A DNA stretch of 64,000 nucleotides from Diphasiastrum complanatum (Eukaryota; Streptophyta; Lycopodiopsida; Lycopodiales; Lycopodiaceae), in assembly GCA_029204225.1 (NCBI GenBank), contig CM055102.1:17382223-17446222 (forward strand), given 5' to 3'. The notes below the pieces were generated by a model. The model saw only the letters and a list, made by a program, of their open reading frames with translations. It was not told where the DNA came from and searched no databases. A program made the position numbers and the translations under genes. Below are positions 51,713-62,775 of the stretch, piece by piece; within the stretch, counting starts at the first letter, position 1; each line of letters opens with the position of its first letter.

Positions 51713-51917
51713 TTGGAAAGAGGGGTGTGAAGAAAGATAACTCAAAAAAGAAATGAACTCGAACGAAAATTGTTTGTGCGCAACAGAATAAGCTATTTCA
51801 CTCTTTCCTCAAGCATGACTACGCCTATCAGACTCGAGCAGAACACTAGTGATAGAAATCATGTTCAATCTGATTACATAGCCAAACATTAAGCATCAAA
51901 AATATCAGAAAGATAAT

Positions 51918-52070
51918 TTGTCGCAAACAGCTAGACAAATTACTAGTCAAGAATTATTCGCGAAGAACTAGACTAACAATCAGTCGCAAATTAGTTGCGA
52001 AGAGCAAGACTAAATATAAGTCGCGAATAGCTAGACTAATAATAATAATTCGCAAAGAGCAAACATCCAG
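51918..52070. repeat. Short minisatellite in the Copia-5 LTR
   Basis: Five to six imperfect units of roughly 26-36 bp built on TCGC(A/G)AA.AGCTAGACTAA..AT. Traces of the same words (TTAGTCGCAAATT, AGTCGCGA) persist in the other LTR near 52946-52976. Confidence 0.6.
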
Positions 52071-52603
52071 ATTAAGTAATTAGAAAGCCAGACAGAATGT
52101 AGAAAAGCATTGCAATATTGACACAAATCTGAACGCAGAACAAACAGAGTTGTAATCAGATTAAGTATAGCGAAATATGCAGGTCAATAATGCAGGCGAG
52201 CACAAAACAATAGCGGACGTAACCACGTGCTTCACAAAGCTAATCACACAATCTGTAAAGGTGATGAACTTGTTACTAACAATACATCTGGAAGAAAGAA
52301 TCAATGCACGAAAGCACCTGCAATGTCTATCTCTGATTATTAGTGATACAGTGGAAGATAGAGTGCTTGTGACTGTTCTAGAAAACTGGATCATTGTTGA
52401 GGAAGAATGTAAATCCGGAAGTGGATTTATGGGTGTCTACATCTCTTGCCCAACTTGCATCTGTGTAACCACTAAGTAAATTGAGTTTGTTGTTGCCGAC
52501 TGCTCCATAACAAATGCATTCTCTGATACTGAAAGGTTGAAAAGAACTGAAGAGTATGATATCAATTTGATATCGCGAAAGATATCAAGTATTAGAGCTT
52601 TCG

Positions 52604-52615
52604 CTCTGATATCAT
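52604..52615 (-). promoter_or_regulatory. Primer-binding site, inner copy
   Basis: GCTCTGATATCA on plus, i.e. TGATATCAGAGC on minus, one base off the consensus. It follows a CCAACA LTR-type end at 52616-52621, even though a second LTR end and primer-binding site lie 42 bp away. Confidence 0.7.
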
Positions 52616-52645
52616 GTTGGAATCAGATAAAGAAGTAGTGAAATT

Positions 52646-52657
52646 GCTCTGATACCA
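52646..52657 (-). promoter_or_regulatory. Primer-binding site, outer copy
   Basis: GCTCTGATACCA on plus is the exact complement form of TGGTATCAGAGC on minus. It abuts the LTR at 52658. Confidence 0.88.
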
Positions 52658-53866
52658 TGTCGAAAAGTGGTGTGCAGAAGATAGGTCTAGCTCAAAAAGA
52701 AAACGAACTCGAAAAAAAAGAAACGAATGAAAAAAATAATTCGAGTGTCTAGAAAGAAAACTTTTTGTGCATGGCAGAATAAACTATCTTCCTCTTTCAC
52801 AATGCATGACTACGCCTATCAATTTCAAACAAAATAGTAGTGATAGAACTCATGTTTACTTATAGTAACTAGCTTTGAAATCGCCAGTGCTACAGTGATT
52901 ACGTAGCCAAACAATTAAGCATCAAAAATTATTAGACAAATAATTAGTCGCAAATTGTTCGTGAATTAGTCGCGATGAAATACCAAAATGCATACATTCT
53001 GAGACGAAAAACTGAACGCAATGAAGAATAGTACTGATTCAGTATGAAAACGTAACAAAAGTAAATGAGTACAATAAGTTGCGGATCGAAGTCGCGTACT
53101 CTATGTTATCTCTGAGCGGCTAAAATGAAAGTTTGAATTAAGTGCAATGCTGATAAGCAGTAGCGTAATAGCAATCTCTAAAACAACTCTAAGAAGTGAG
53201 CTAGAATGCTCAAGAGTGTTCAAGCTCGTAGGCTTGAGAGAGAGAGAGAGAGAGCTAACTATTCAAATGCTTTTGATAATCTTAAATTCATAAAACTATA
53301 TGAATATGAACAGCTATTTATACTAAGAAATTAGGTCGTGAATTGTGATCACAGTTGGCTGGTGATCAGTTGGTATCCATCCGGTCCCTGTCATTGATTG
53401 TTGATAAGCGGTGAAATTGGTCGTAATCATTCTGTCTGCATAGATGAACCAAAACTATAGCTCTGTAGAAATGAACTAAAATAGCCACAGGCAACATTGT
53501 TGGGTTTTTCACGAAAAATGCGAAAAAGGAGAAGGTGCCCTTAAATCTCATTTAGGGTTGCCCGCACTTTGCCAGAATCATTTCTTTAATATTTGAGGCT
53601 CTTAAGCGAAAAATGCGACACTGTGATTTTACACAAGATTTCGGTCAGGCAAAAAATGCGAAAAAGGAGACACTGCATTTTTCGACGGAATTCATGACAG
53701 GCGAAACAGGAGACGCTGTCGTAAACTCCGTATAATTCTACAGACTGTGTAAAAACACTTGTAATTCTGCAAACTGTGTAAACACACGGAAAAATTCGCA
53801 AAACTGGATAAACAATGGATGAAGATTAAAACTGATTAGTCGATTGGTAAAGAGAATAATCCAACA
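52658..53866 (-). repeat. Copia-5 LTR, minus orientation (about 1.2 kb)
   Basis: Read on minus it starts TGTTGGATTATTCTC at 53866 and ends CGACA at 52658, next to the primer-binding site. Its first 150 bases correspond to the plus-strand LTR fragment at 54638-54830 (TGTCAGATTATTCTC; TTTAATCTTCATCC; TATCCAGTT; TTTACACA). Contains a short (AG)9 run near 53236. No coding. Confidence 0.78.
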
Positions 53867-54630
53867 GAGCCAGGACTCAAGTTGTCGAAGTACCAGTGTC
53901 CTCGAACAATCGAAGAGAAGGAGCGAATGGGGAGTATCCTTATTACTCGATAATAGGATCTATTATATATGCGATGCTCTGTACTAGACCAGACATAGCT
54001 TTTGCAGTTAGTTGCTTAAGTCAGTTTGTGACCAATCTTGGTATTACACATTGGAAAACTCTTACCAGAGTTTTGAGATTTCTTTGAGCTACTATGGACT
54101 TTTGCATTTGTTATGGAGCAGTCGACAATGACAAACTCAATATTCTGAATGATTATTCAGATGCAAGTTGGGCAGGAGATGTAGACACTCGTAAATCCAC
54201 TTATGGATTTACATTCTTCCTCAACAATGGTCCTATTTCATGGAACAATCACAAGCAAACTTCAATAGCTCTATCTTCTACTGAATCAGAGTATATCGCG
54301 GCCTCTCAAGCTACAAGGGAAGCAGTATGGTTGAGAAACTTACTTTTAGATATCAGTCTGAATCAATATGCTCCAACAATTCGTTTTTGTTATAATCAAA
54401 GTGCCATTGCTTTATCAGCCAACCCTAGATTTCATTCTAGGAGTAAGCACATTGAGATTAAGTATCACTATGTCAGTAGCAAAGTTCTTGACAAAGAGGT
54501 TGACTTGCAGTATTGTCGAACACAAGATATGACAACGGATATGTTTACTGAAGCATTAAGCTTGGATGCATGCACAAAATTTTGTGCAGAACTAAGTTTA
54601 AAGGTCACAACATTTATGGATTCAGATTAA
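53867..54630 (+). pseudogene. Copia-5 RT end and RNase H, plus orientation
   Basis: Plus frame: IIGSIIYAMLCTRPDIAFAV, a TGA at 54085, then SDASWAGDVDTRKSTYGF, SIALSSTESEYIAA, RFHSRSKHIEIKYHY and TDMFTEALS, covering the end of RT through the whole RNase H to its stop at 54628. The LCTRPDIA and SWAGD wording places it in a copia lineage different from Copia-1, -2 and -3. A purine tract and LTR start follow. Confidence 0.9.
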
Positions 54631-54637
54631 GAGAGAG

Positions 54638-54830
54638 TGTCAGATTATTCTCCTACTAACCAAATAATCGATCTTTAATCTTCATCCGCTCTATTATCCA
54701 GTTCTATAGATTTATGCATGTTTTTACACAATCTGCAAAAATACTCAGAAATTGCGTTCAGCATTATGTCAAAATGTATGCATCTCTATGATCGTTTGTA
54801 GCTGATAATCTCTTATTGTTTTGTCTAACA
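54638..54830 (+). repeat. Copia-5 LTR fragment, plus orientation
   Basis: Starts TGTCAGATTATTCTC after a polypurine tract (AAGAGAGAG) and ends TCTAACA; only about 193 bp of the 1.2-kb LTR remain. The last part (GTTCAGCATTATGTC, ATGCATC) also echoes the end region of the minus LTR. Confidence 0.75.
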
Positions 54831-57171
54831 ATTTCAATACTTCATTGTTTGGCTGCTCTCTATTTGTCTGCGTCTTCCACAATTGTCTTCAATGGGTGTC
54901 GCTCTTCTTCCTTCGCTCCTAAGTGCGGTATTCGTCAAGGCTGCCCTTTATCTCCCCTTCTCTTTGACATCACTACTGAGCCCCCTCTCTCATGCTTTTC
55001 AGCATGCTGCTTCCCTCCGCTTAAGTTCTCCAGTTTAGTCCCCCTTGGGTTCTCTCTCTCATCAGTTGTTTTTTGCTGATGATAGTATTCTTTTCTCCGT
55101 CCTTTCTGAACCACATGTTTTGCATCTTCTACAATTGTTTTTTGAGTTCTGCTATTGCTCCTCTTCTCATTTGAATAAAGAAAAGTATGAGCTTCATCTT
55201 CTCTTTGCCCACTCCCCTGCCTGGATTTCTAAGCTAGGCATTTCAGTTGTGTCCCATGGTGTTGTTACCAGTGTTGGGTGGGTATCAAAATTCTTGATAC
55301 CAGTGGGGTCAGGGTGTTGCAGGTTTTTAAAAAATTTAATACCAATAGGGTATAAAGATAAGGAGGTATAGGAGTTGTAGACTGGTATAGATCGGGCTGG
55401 TATCACACAAGGGTGATACCAGCCGGTTATCAACCTGGGTATAAACATGTACGAATTGCTATAAATATTCTTTTTAAAGAGTGATATCATAATTTAAGAT
55501 ACAAGAAATCTGAAGTATAAAAAAAATACTAAAAACAGTACTACTATTGATACCATGTCAAAAATCCACAAAATCTCCCCAACCTGGGTAGAAACATGAA
55601 TAGCAAATACTTAATACTGGGTGTCCAGTTCTAGACCCTGGTATTAGCAATTCATATACCAGTCGGGTCGGTTTTTTAATACCATGTTGATACCCATTAT
55701 TGATACCAGCCGTGATCCTATATACTCGCCAACACTGGTTGTTAGTCGTCTGCTAGGCTCTTCTTTTGGTGTTAACCTTACTCCTCGTCAACATTCCGAT
55801 TGATTCCTTCAGTCCTTTGTTTCTAAGCTTTCACATTGAGACCCTCACTTTCTTTCCTTTTTTGCAAGAGTTCTCGTCGCTCGGCACATTCTGGCTGCCT
55901 ACCCTGTCTTGTTCTCTTCTATCTTCTCCGCTCCTGCCTCCCTTCATTCCTCTTTGGGTAAGCTCCTCAGACGCTTCCTCTGGGCAGCGAAGCGGCCTCT
56001 TCTTTCTTGGTCGGTCTGCTCGGCTCCTATCCTTGAAGGGGGGTTGGGTATTCATGACCCTGGAATTAAAAACAACCCCCTTGATCCTCCGTCGTATTTC
56101 CTCCCTTGTGAATGGCATTTCCTCCTTCTTCAGTACATGGCCGCTTTTGTTGTTGCTCCACCCCTTTTAAAACCCTCTCCCTCCTTTCTCTCTCTTCTTT
56201 CCTTCGAGGGCTCCTTTAAATTTAAGGGCCTGTTTATCCTTCGAAATTTGGCCTTTTCCTTCCTTGATTTTTGTCGTATTCTTTCTTGGACTAGCCCTTC
56301 GCTTCTTTCGTCTGACAAGCCACTTTTCCCTCTTTCCCCTTGCTTTCCCTTTCCTTTTTGCTCGTCATCCCCGTCTTTCCCTTTCTCTCGCCTGCAAAGG
56401 ACTTCTTTCTCTTGGTCAGTATATTTTCCAGACCTTCTCAACTTTGAGCCTCTTTCTACCGCTGAGCATTCTCTTTTGCACGTTGCCTCTTCTTTTGCCT
56501 CTGGTCTTCTCCTTCTTCTGGTCTTGAGGGGTGGGAGCCTGCGCTTTCTACTTCCACCTAGATTACCGAGCCACTTACCTTCGTCGTTTCCCTTCCCTTT
56601 TCCCTGATTTCTTCAATAGCTCCTGGTATCGTTCTGATTCCTGCCTTGTGGCGTAAACGACTCAAGACTGCTTCCTCCCTTCCGATTGTCAAGCTCCGGT
56701 ACCTTGCCTACCGTATCCTTCTAATTCTCTCTTTTTTGACCGTCTGTGCCCACTTTGCCTGCTGGAAGAAGAGACTATTCAACACCTATTTTTCCATTGT
56801 CGTCAGGACTTACGGTTGGAAGTTCACCGCCTCCTTAGTTGTTGATACACCATTCCTCCTTTCGTGGCTGACATGATCTTGTTGGGGACCCGCTGCAATT
56901 TAGCGTTCCTTACCACATTTCTAGCATCTTTGCAGGCTTTCTGTTTTATGGCTAATATGCTTGATCACACGTAACAGACAGGTTTTTGATGGCTCTTCTT
57001 CGCCTGCATCGGCTACGACTTGTGTACAGCTTGCTATATATTTTTCTATTGTTGTCCCCTTTTTAGGGGAACTCGTTTCCGATATGGCCTTTGATGTCGT
57101 GTATAGTCCTTTTGTACTTGTACATCTGTGAAAATATAATAGTACACTTAACCCTTGCAAAAAAAAATAAA
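54831..57171 (+). pseudogene. L1-type LINE: reverse transcriptase and C-terminal part
   Basis: C/T-rich plus strand. RT motifs: CGIRQGCPLSPLLFDI (54938-54980 region) and, after a frameshift, LFFADDSILF with the (F/Y)ADD catalytic pair. After the MITE at 55269-55737 the frame resumes with SRLLGSSFGVNLTP, LSHWDPHFLS, and LRRFLWAAKRPLLSW, the region downstream of LINE RT. Many frameshifts and stops. An A-rich tail (57161-57171) closes the element, as expected for a LINE 3' end. The endonuclease and RT N-terminus are absent. Confidence 0.82.
55269..55737. mobile_element. hAT-like MITE (469 bp) inside the LINE
   Basis: Termini CAGTGTTGG and CCAACACTG form a 9-bp perfect inverted repeat (weaker beyond). 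It is flanked by GTTGTTAC (55261-55268) and GTTGTTAG (55738-55745), an 8-bp target duplication with one mismatch, as hAT elements make. The LINE reading frame continues on the other side. Inside, GATACC/GGTATC words recur about ten times. There is no coding capacity, so a non-autonomous element. Confidence 0.9.
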
Positions 57172-59116
57172 AGACACATCATGGAAATAAAGCACAAAAT
57201 GCAACCCTGTCTAGACATCAAATTTCAACCATGTAGGCCTGATGTCAATTCTAATTAACAATCAAGTCACCGACAACGCCATCCTAGTGTTGACATGATT
57301 TTTTGAAATGAGAGCCACATCAAAGGTTATCGAAATAGCCAGCGCTGCGCGTGATAATGCCCTTGTCAACATTTTGAAACAAAAGTCGTCCGATAGATGA
57401 ATACATGTTCCAGATCAGAACTTCAACTGTTAATGGCTGAATAGTAACTTGTTTTTATGTGATGATCAAGCAGATTAGTGAGGATATAATAGCTGATCTC
57501 GTGGTTTTTCGCCTCAACGTTTTTGTCTGATCACAATATAAATGCCTGGATTGCTTCCGTGATGCACAGAAATCTCTGTGATAACTCTGAATGAGGCTGT
57601 GTCCGGAGGCTTTACGCTGAAGAGATTACACCGACATCAAAGGCTCTCCAGCTATCAGACTGTCTCTTAGAAATCTATGCAACGGAAGGAAACAAAAAAG
57701 AGCACAAAGGAATTATTTGCTGTTAAAGTCTGAGCTTTTACAGGACAAAATATTCCGAGGTGATTTCTTTCAAAAAAGTTTTTGAACTAATAATAATTTT
57801 GCGACACTTGATCATGCATGGTTTGCTTGCTGAAGTGACAAATGGGCTTGAAACAGCAGATCATAGTACAACTTTTGTTTTCATTTACTAGTTGTATTTT
57901 ATGATCAAACATCAGATTTAGAGCATTTATGTTTGCCAAGATTCTGGATACTAGTCTCATCTTGAAACAAAAATATAGAGATCAGCAGGTGCTTAACCAT
58001 GCCGCCTGCTTCTTTGACATGCAGCTTCAGAGTCTCGAGTCGTTTTTGCCAATTCAGGAATTTGATCTGGAACTTGTCGATCGACCTGAGGACGCCGCAG
58101 TCATTTGGAAACACTCCTAAAAATATGACTACAAGAAGTTCTGGTGGTGATGTTATTACCGATGGATTTACATCAAACTGTTACAAAAGGTCAGTATATT
58201 ATCTTACTTTCGACTGCCTAATGTGTAGGTGTAAGCGCCTTGAAAGTTGGAGATTTCACAGATCTTAGTACGCTTATATAAGCCCATAACATCAGAGCAT
58301 CACGCACTCTCCTAATCAAGTATTTTGGTTTACTTGCATAATAGTGTTTTCTGATCGTTGCTTCTGAGTCAATGCCCTATAATTGATACTCTCTTAGTGA
58401 AATACTTTGTTCTGCATGCTTGGAAGTATTGTTATATTTGCGAAGTGTGAGCATATTTGAGCACATTGCTCACTTTCAGACTGACTAGTCCATATGAAAA
58501 TCTATAATCATATGTATGTGTTTAACTTCAGAATCTCAGGAGCAGAAAAGGTTGCAAAGTTTCCATCAACAGCAAAATATTATTACATGTTTCATTACTA
58601 CTACGATCAACAATGCCACGGAGGCCTGGCTACCTGAGTAATGAATAGCCGGATCCACAATGAACTATTTTGCATCGCTTCAAAGTAACGTAGCTTTTAT
58701 TATATTTTACCTTAGAAATTAAAATGCATCGAAAGTTCGAAACCAGCATCCAGATGAAGTTCCCGGATCTGTGATATAATAAAATCTTACAGCTCCATGC
58801 TTTTTAAGAAATCAAAGCATCTGTACTGTGTCACAGTCAATCGAGTACAGAACTGCAAAGCAGCAAGTCTCAAGATCTTTATAATAATATATATGATATT
58901 ATTGCTTCCACTTATATATTAAACAAAGCATGTTCTAAGTCAGAAATTAAAGAATAAATAAAGCAAAGCTATAATTTGCTATATTGTACCAGAACACAAC
59001 GCTTCATCTAACGTTGGGCGCCCAAGTTCCAGAATCGTCTGTGCTATGTTACCTCTTATCTTTTGCAAGTATGATTGATGCATTCGCAGCAGCATAAAAC
59101 AGGAATTTGAAGCAAT
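57172..59116. other. Upstream region of the SDR gene
   Basis: No supported gene in 1.9 kb. Short frames around 57929-58268 are not recognised. It should contain the SDR promoter, but I cannot single out a TATA box with confidence. Confidence 0.35.
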
Positions 59117-59932
59117 ATGATTGATTCACCGATTTGCAGGTTGAAAGACAAGGTGTGCATAATCACTGGGGCAGCAAGCGGACTAGGAGAGGCGACTGCC
59201 CATCTCTTTGCCTCTCACGGTGCCAGCCTCGTCCTGGCTGACGTGCAAGACGAGCTAGGCAGAGAAGTGGCAGCTAAGATCGGAGCCCAAGCTATCTACG
59301 TCCACTGCGATGTTTCCATTGAAGCTGACGTGGCTGCCATGCTGGACACTTGCATCCGCCACTTTGGCCGCTTGGACGTGCTCTATAACAACGCTGCCAT
59401 TCTTTCCAACGTTGGGCCCCTTGCTGACATGGACATCTCCAAGTTCGACGTGGCACATGCGGTGAACGTGCGCGGCGTCGCATTGGGCCTCAAGTATGGG
59501 GCACGTGTCATGGTCAGCGGGGGTTCAATCATCAACACCACCAGCGTTGCAGCCACGCTGGCACCAGAAAGTGCTGATGCGGCATACACGTCATCCAAAC
59601 ACGCTGTCCTTGGACTCACGAAGGCTGCTGCCGTGGAACTTGGCCAACGTGGCATTAGGGTGAATAGTGTTGCCCCTGCCACCATGTTCACACCCATGGT
59701 CATGAAGGGAGTCCAAGGGACACCACTTAGTTTGGATATGTTGAAAGCTATGGTGGAAGCAACCACAGTATTAAAAGTGCAGGATGGCTTGAGAGTAGAA
59801 GATGTAGCTGATGCAGCCTTGTTTTTTGCTAGCGATGAATCCAGATATGTAAGTGGTCACAACTTAGTAGTCGATGGCGGGTTTACTGTCCGCGCACGAA
59901 CTTTACAACATCCTCTTCAAGTAGTAACATAG
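59117..59932 (+). CDS. NAD(P)-dependent short-chain dehydrogenase/reductase
   Basis: Intact 271-residue classical SDR, a cytosolic-type oxidoreductase with a Rossmann fold. Visible: cofactor motif TGAASGLG (17-24); Asp42 after strand beta-2, which favours NAD(H); CDV (64-66) for the adenine ring; NNA (91-93); Asn117, Ser143, Tyr157 and Lys161 as the catalytic tetrad (YTSSK); GIRVNSVAP; and a C-terminal VSGHNLVVDGGFTV. Length and wording resemble the plant group of xanthoxin dehydrogenase (ABA2), secoisolariciresinol dehydrogenase and momilactone synthase, whose substrates differ, so the substrate is unknown. The ATG at 59117 gives MIDSPICRLKDK; note that GATTTGCAG just before RLKDK could instead be a 3' splice site at 59140/59141, with the true first exon further upstream. 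No signal peptide. Higher GC than its surroundings, as expected for a real gene. Confidence 0.9.
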   Translation: MIDSPICRLKDKVCIITGAASGLGEATAHLFASHGASLVLADVQDELGREVAAKIGAQAIYVHCDVSIEADVAAMLDTCIRHFGRLDVLYNNAAILSNVGPLADMDISKFDVAHAVNVRGVALGLKYGARVMVSGGSIINTTSVAATLAPESADAAYTSSKHAVLGLTKAAAVELGQRGIRVNSVAPATMFTPMVMKGVQGTPLSLDMLKAMVEATTVLKVQDGLRVEDVADAALFFASDESRYVSGHNLVVDGGFTVRARTLQHPLQVVT

Positions 59933-61194
59933 TTCTCCCACTTTATCATCTTAACTTAGCTATTGTTGATGGTTTGAAAATCATATCCTTATATAAAAGG
60001 AAAGACATGAAAGATGTTTTTTGAAAAAGGAACTATTTGAGACTAAGTAATTGAGCATCAACTAAAATAAATTATGCAGCCCATGCGTTGTTTTCTAATC
60101 TTAGAGTTCGCTTCTACCTATTTGTCTTCATGTTTCACATTGTGTTTTTTCATACTTTACCAAAAATTTTAATTTTCATATCGATATGTCAACCAAATCC
60201 TCTTCATATTGGTAGTGCATGAAAAAATTTCAAGTCATGCATATTGAAATTGACAAACTAAAAATGAACTAGCAATTCATGCCAAAATGCCCTTTTGTAA
60301 AAATTGTGATATTTCTATATGAAATTTTTTTGTCTGTTCTAGGTTGATGACAATGATATTAAGTAGTGGTTTCTATCTTTTCCATTATTCATTCTAATGT
60401 TGAGCTACAAGAGTTTTGAAATATTACAAAAAAGTTTCCTATAAACTAAACAACAATGTTACAAATAATTTTGACATATATTATTAATCAAGGAGCCACA
60501 CCAATGTTCCAAGTCAAGATGATACATGATATAATATACTAACAAGTGACAAAACCTCATAGACGATACCCAACGCAAAGCTTGAAATCTAAAGAAGGTC
60601 AAACTTCTAAAACCACAAAATTTTATAAAATTCACACCTACAATACGAAAAGTTAAAAATGTACACTTGCCAAAATTTTGAGCTTTGAAAAGAGCAAAGT
60701 TCATATTTCGTGATAACACCACTTCGATGCTTGAAAGCTAAAAATCGTGTAAGTGCCAATTTTGGTAGTTTAGGCCATGTTTAAAAGTGAGTTTTGATGA
60801 CCTTACAGACATCTACCATGACCTCAATGCATGTGAGTTTGCACAAGATCCATCTATGCTAGATCAACTCGAGTTTGGAAGAGCTATCTAGTGCACCTTG
60901 AATCAAGACAAGAGCTCAATCACACAAAAAGTTATGATCATCCAAAAACAAGCAAGTTTCTTACATCCACAAGAAAAACTAAGTAAAAATCACTATGAGA
61001 CTCCAATCCAAGCACCTTGTTCTCGAGTAGAGAGAGAAAACTAGCTTGAACTCAGGTAGAGAGAGAATAGACCAAAATGGATTCAAATCAAAAAATTGCA
61101 TTCTCTCTCAAAAAAGTTGTATGTACATAGAGAGTTCACTTCCATATAGTAGTGACTCGAGTTCCTGCATATCACATTTGGACCCCATGGATTC
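59933..61194. other. Downstream of the SDR gene, no gene
   Basis: 3' UTR and AT-rich spacer. From about 61020, CTCGAGTAGAGAGAGAAAA and following sequence loosely resemble the Copia-1 LTR leader, so the right part may be the LTR of the minus-strand Copia-6, but the limits are not clear. Confidence 0.35.
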
Positions 61195-61371
61195 CACCTC
61201 TCATAATGATTGGACCTCAAGATTTGCACCTCTCTCCATGATTGGTCAACATAGCTTGCACCTCTCAATGTGATTGACCAAGTGATTTGCACCTCAAGCA
61301 TGATTGGACCAAATATTTTGCACCTCTTAATGGGCTTATGATCTACACCTCTTAATGTGATTGGGCCAAAT
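61195..61371. repeat. Minisatellite, six units of 25-32 bp
   Basis: Units begin CACCTC at 61195, 61227, 61259, 61290, 61321 and 61346 and share ATGATTGG(A/T)CC.....TTTG; the last two are shortened. The repeated antisense frame over it is an artefact. Confidence 0.8.
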
Positions 61372-61649
61372 TTAACATTGAGATGTGGATTTGGATTCAT
61401 ACTAGCAAAATATCAATCCTTACATTTTGTGACACATGTCACCATCTCACTAGAACTCGAGTTGGAAGCCTTTTGACTTTTCAAAATCATCTTTAAAATA
61501 TGTACAAGGTGGTGGTGGACATAAGTCCATCCCCATGATGGCATCTAGCAAGGAAAATAACTAGTCTAATTTTATCAGCTTTCACACAACTGCAACATTT
61601 TGCAAACTAGATTTGCTAACAACTCCCAAGGCTAATCTATGCTTAATAC
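61372..61649. other. No recognisable gene
   Basis: Spacer between the minisatellite and Copia-6; possibly the U3 part of its LTR. Confidence 0.3.
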
Positions 61650-62345
61650 ATGAAGCCTTAAGGAAAGGCATAGTGAGAAGATTAGCCACACATGATGTAG
61701 TATCGACATGCTCCAAAATAATGTCCTTTGCTTAAACTTTCCTTGTCACAAAGTGATGTGCTACCTCGATATGCTTGCTCCTTGCATGAAAAATAGGATT
61801 TGAAGCAAGCCCTTGGGCTGAAATGTTGACACACTCGATGATGGGAACATCTTCACTTGTGATGCATTTTAGCTCCATCAAAAGTCTCTTGATCCACAAA
61901 ATCTCCTTGGTAGTGGTGGTGAGTGCCTTGTATTCAACTTTAGTCGAAGAGAGTGAGATAGTGTCCTGCTTCTTTGAGGGACAAGAGATGACTACACCTC
62001 CAAGATATATAGCAAATGCACTTGTGGACTTCCTATCAAGCCTATTACCTACAAAATCCGAATTTGAAATTCCAATCAAGCAAAGGTTATCTCTTTGATA
62101 CAAGATCCCATAATCTAGAGTGCTAGAAAGTTACTTAAGCACTCTCTTGGCTAACTTCCAATGATGGATGAAAGGAGATTGCATACATCGACTCAATCTA
62201 TTGACACAAAATCAAAAATCAGGTCTAGTAATATTGAGCCAAATCAAGGAGCCTATGAGACTCCTATAGAGGGTGATATCCATAAAGGAACTTTCATCAC
62301 CATCTATTGGATCCCTTACATGGTGCTCCATGGGGGTGAACAATT
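61650..62345 (-). pseudogene. Copia-6 RT end and RNase H remnant
   Basis: Minus frame: DITLYRSLIGSLIWLNITRP, a break near 62205, then IGISNSDFVGNRLDRKSTSA, SLSSTKVEYKALTTTTKEI, FHARSKHIEVAHHFV, a stop (61734), and EHVDTTSCVANLLT, equivalent to the VADIFTK end of copia RNase H. Closest in wording to the Copia-1 RT fragment at 10.2-10.5 kb. Upstream RT, integrase and gag are missing. Confidence 0.85.
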
Positions 62346-62775
62346 TCACTTCTATTCTATACCTGGGTTGAATCACCGATATACAAAAATCATCTACTAG
62401 TATAAAAAACAGTACTAGTCTGATCTTTTGCATACAATTCACCATAGGATTTAACCAGGAAATGAATTAGTTCTTCTTTTTTTTCCTTTTGATCAGTTCC
62501 TATCAATTACAATTTTTCCAATAAAATTGGACTTTTTTTTTTATTGACTGAAATGGCATTACTCCGTCAATATTAACAAAAACTATCAAAATGTCAGAAT
62601 ATTAAATTACATGAATGGAAATTCTACCAATAGAATTTCAGTAACTCTTAAATTGTATTCAACCATATTTCACTGCTTGGATAAAGAGTTCTGTCTCCAC
62701 TCATTCTATCTGGTCATTTCATATTGTTTGACGGTTTTAAATTCAATTTTGACGAGTATCTTGCAAAAACGTTCA
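62346..62775. other. No recognisable gene
   Basis: AT-rich spacer up to the dispersed repeat. Confidence 0.35.

Larger units (their letters stand above)
51713..52645 (-). pseudogene. Copia-5 minus fragment: RNase H remnant and partial LTR
   Basis: The left end (TGTTGG at 51713, i.e. CCAACA on minus) is an LTR 3' end. The 51713-52130 stretch parallels 52658-53080 (shared ACTACGCCTATCA, GTGATAGAA.TCATGTT, AAGCATCAAAAAT). At about 52360-52545 the minus strand reads a copia RNase H segment (DASWARDVDTHKSTSGF, FFLNN) almost identical to the plus-strand Copia-5 piece at 54.1 kb. A primer-binding site (52604-52615) sits directly upstream of that RNase H, so gag through RT has been deleted. Confidence 0.75.

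Noticed and set aside
59383-59766. 127-codon antisense frame over the SDR gene, and two others at 59255-59483
   Set aside because: Shadows of the GC-richer SDR coding sequence with no motif of their own.
61083-61400. 105-codon antisense frame with repeated ITLRG-like words
   Set aside because: Product of the 61195-61371 minisatellite.
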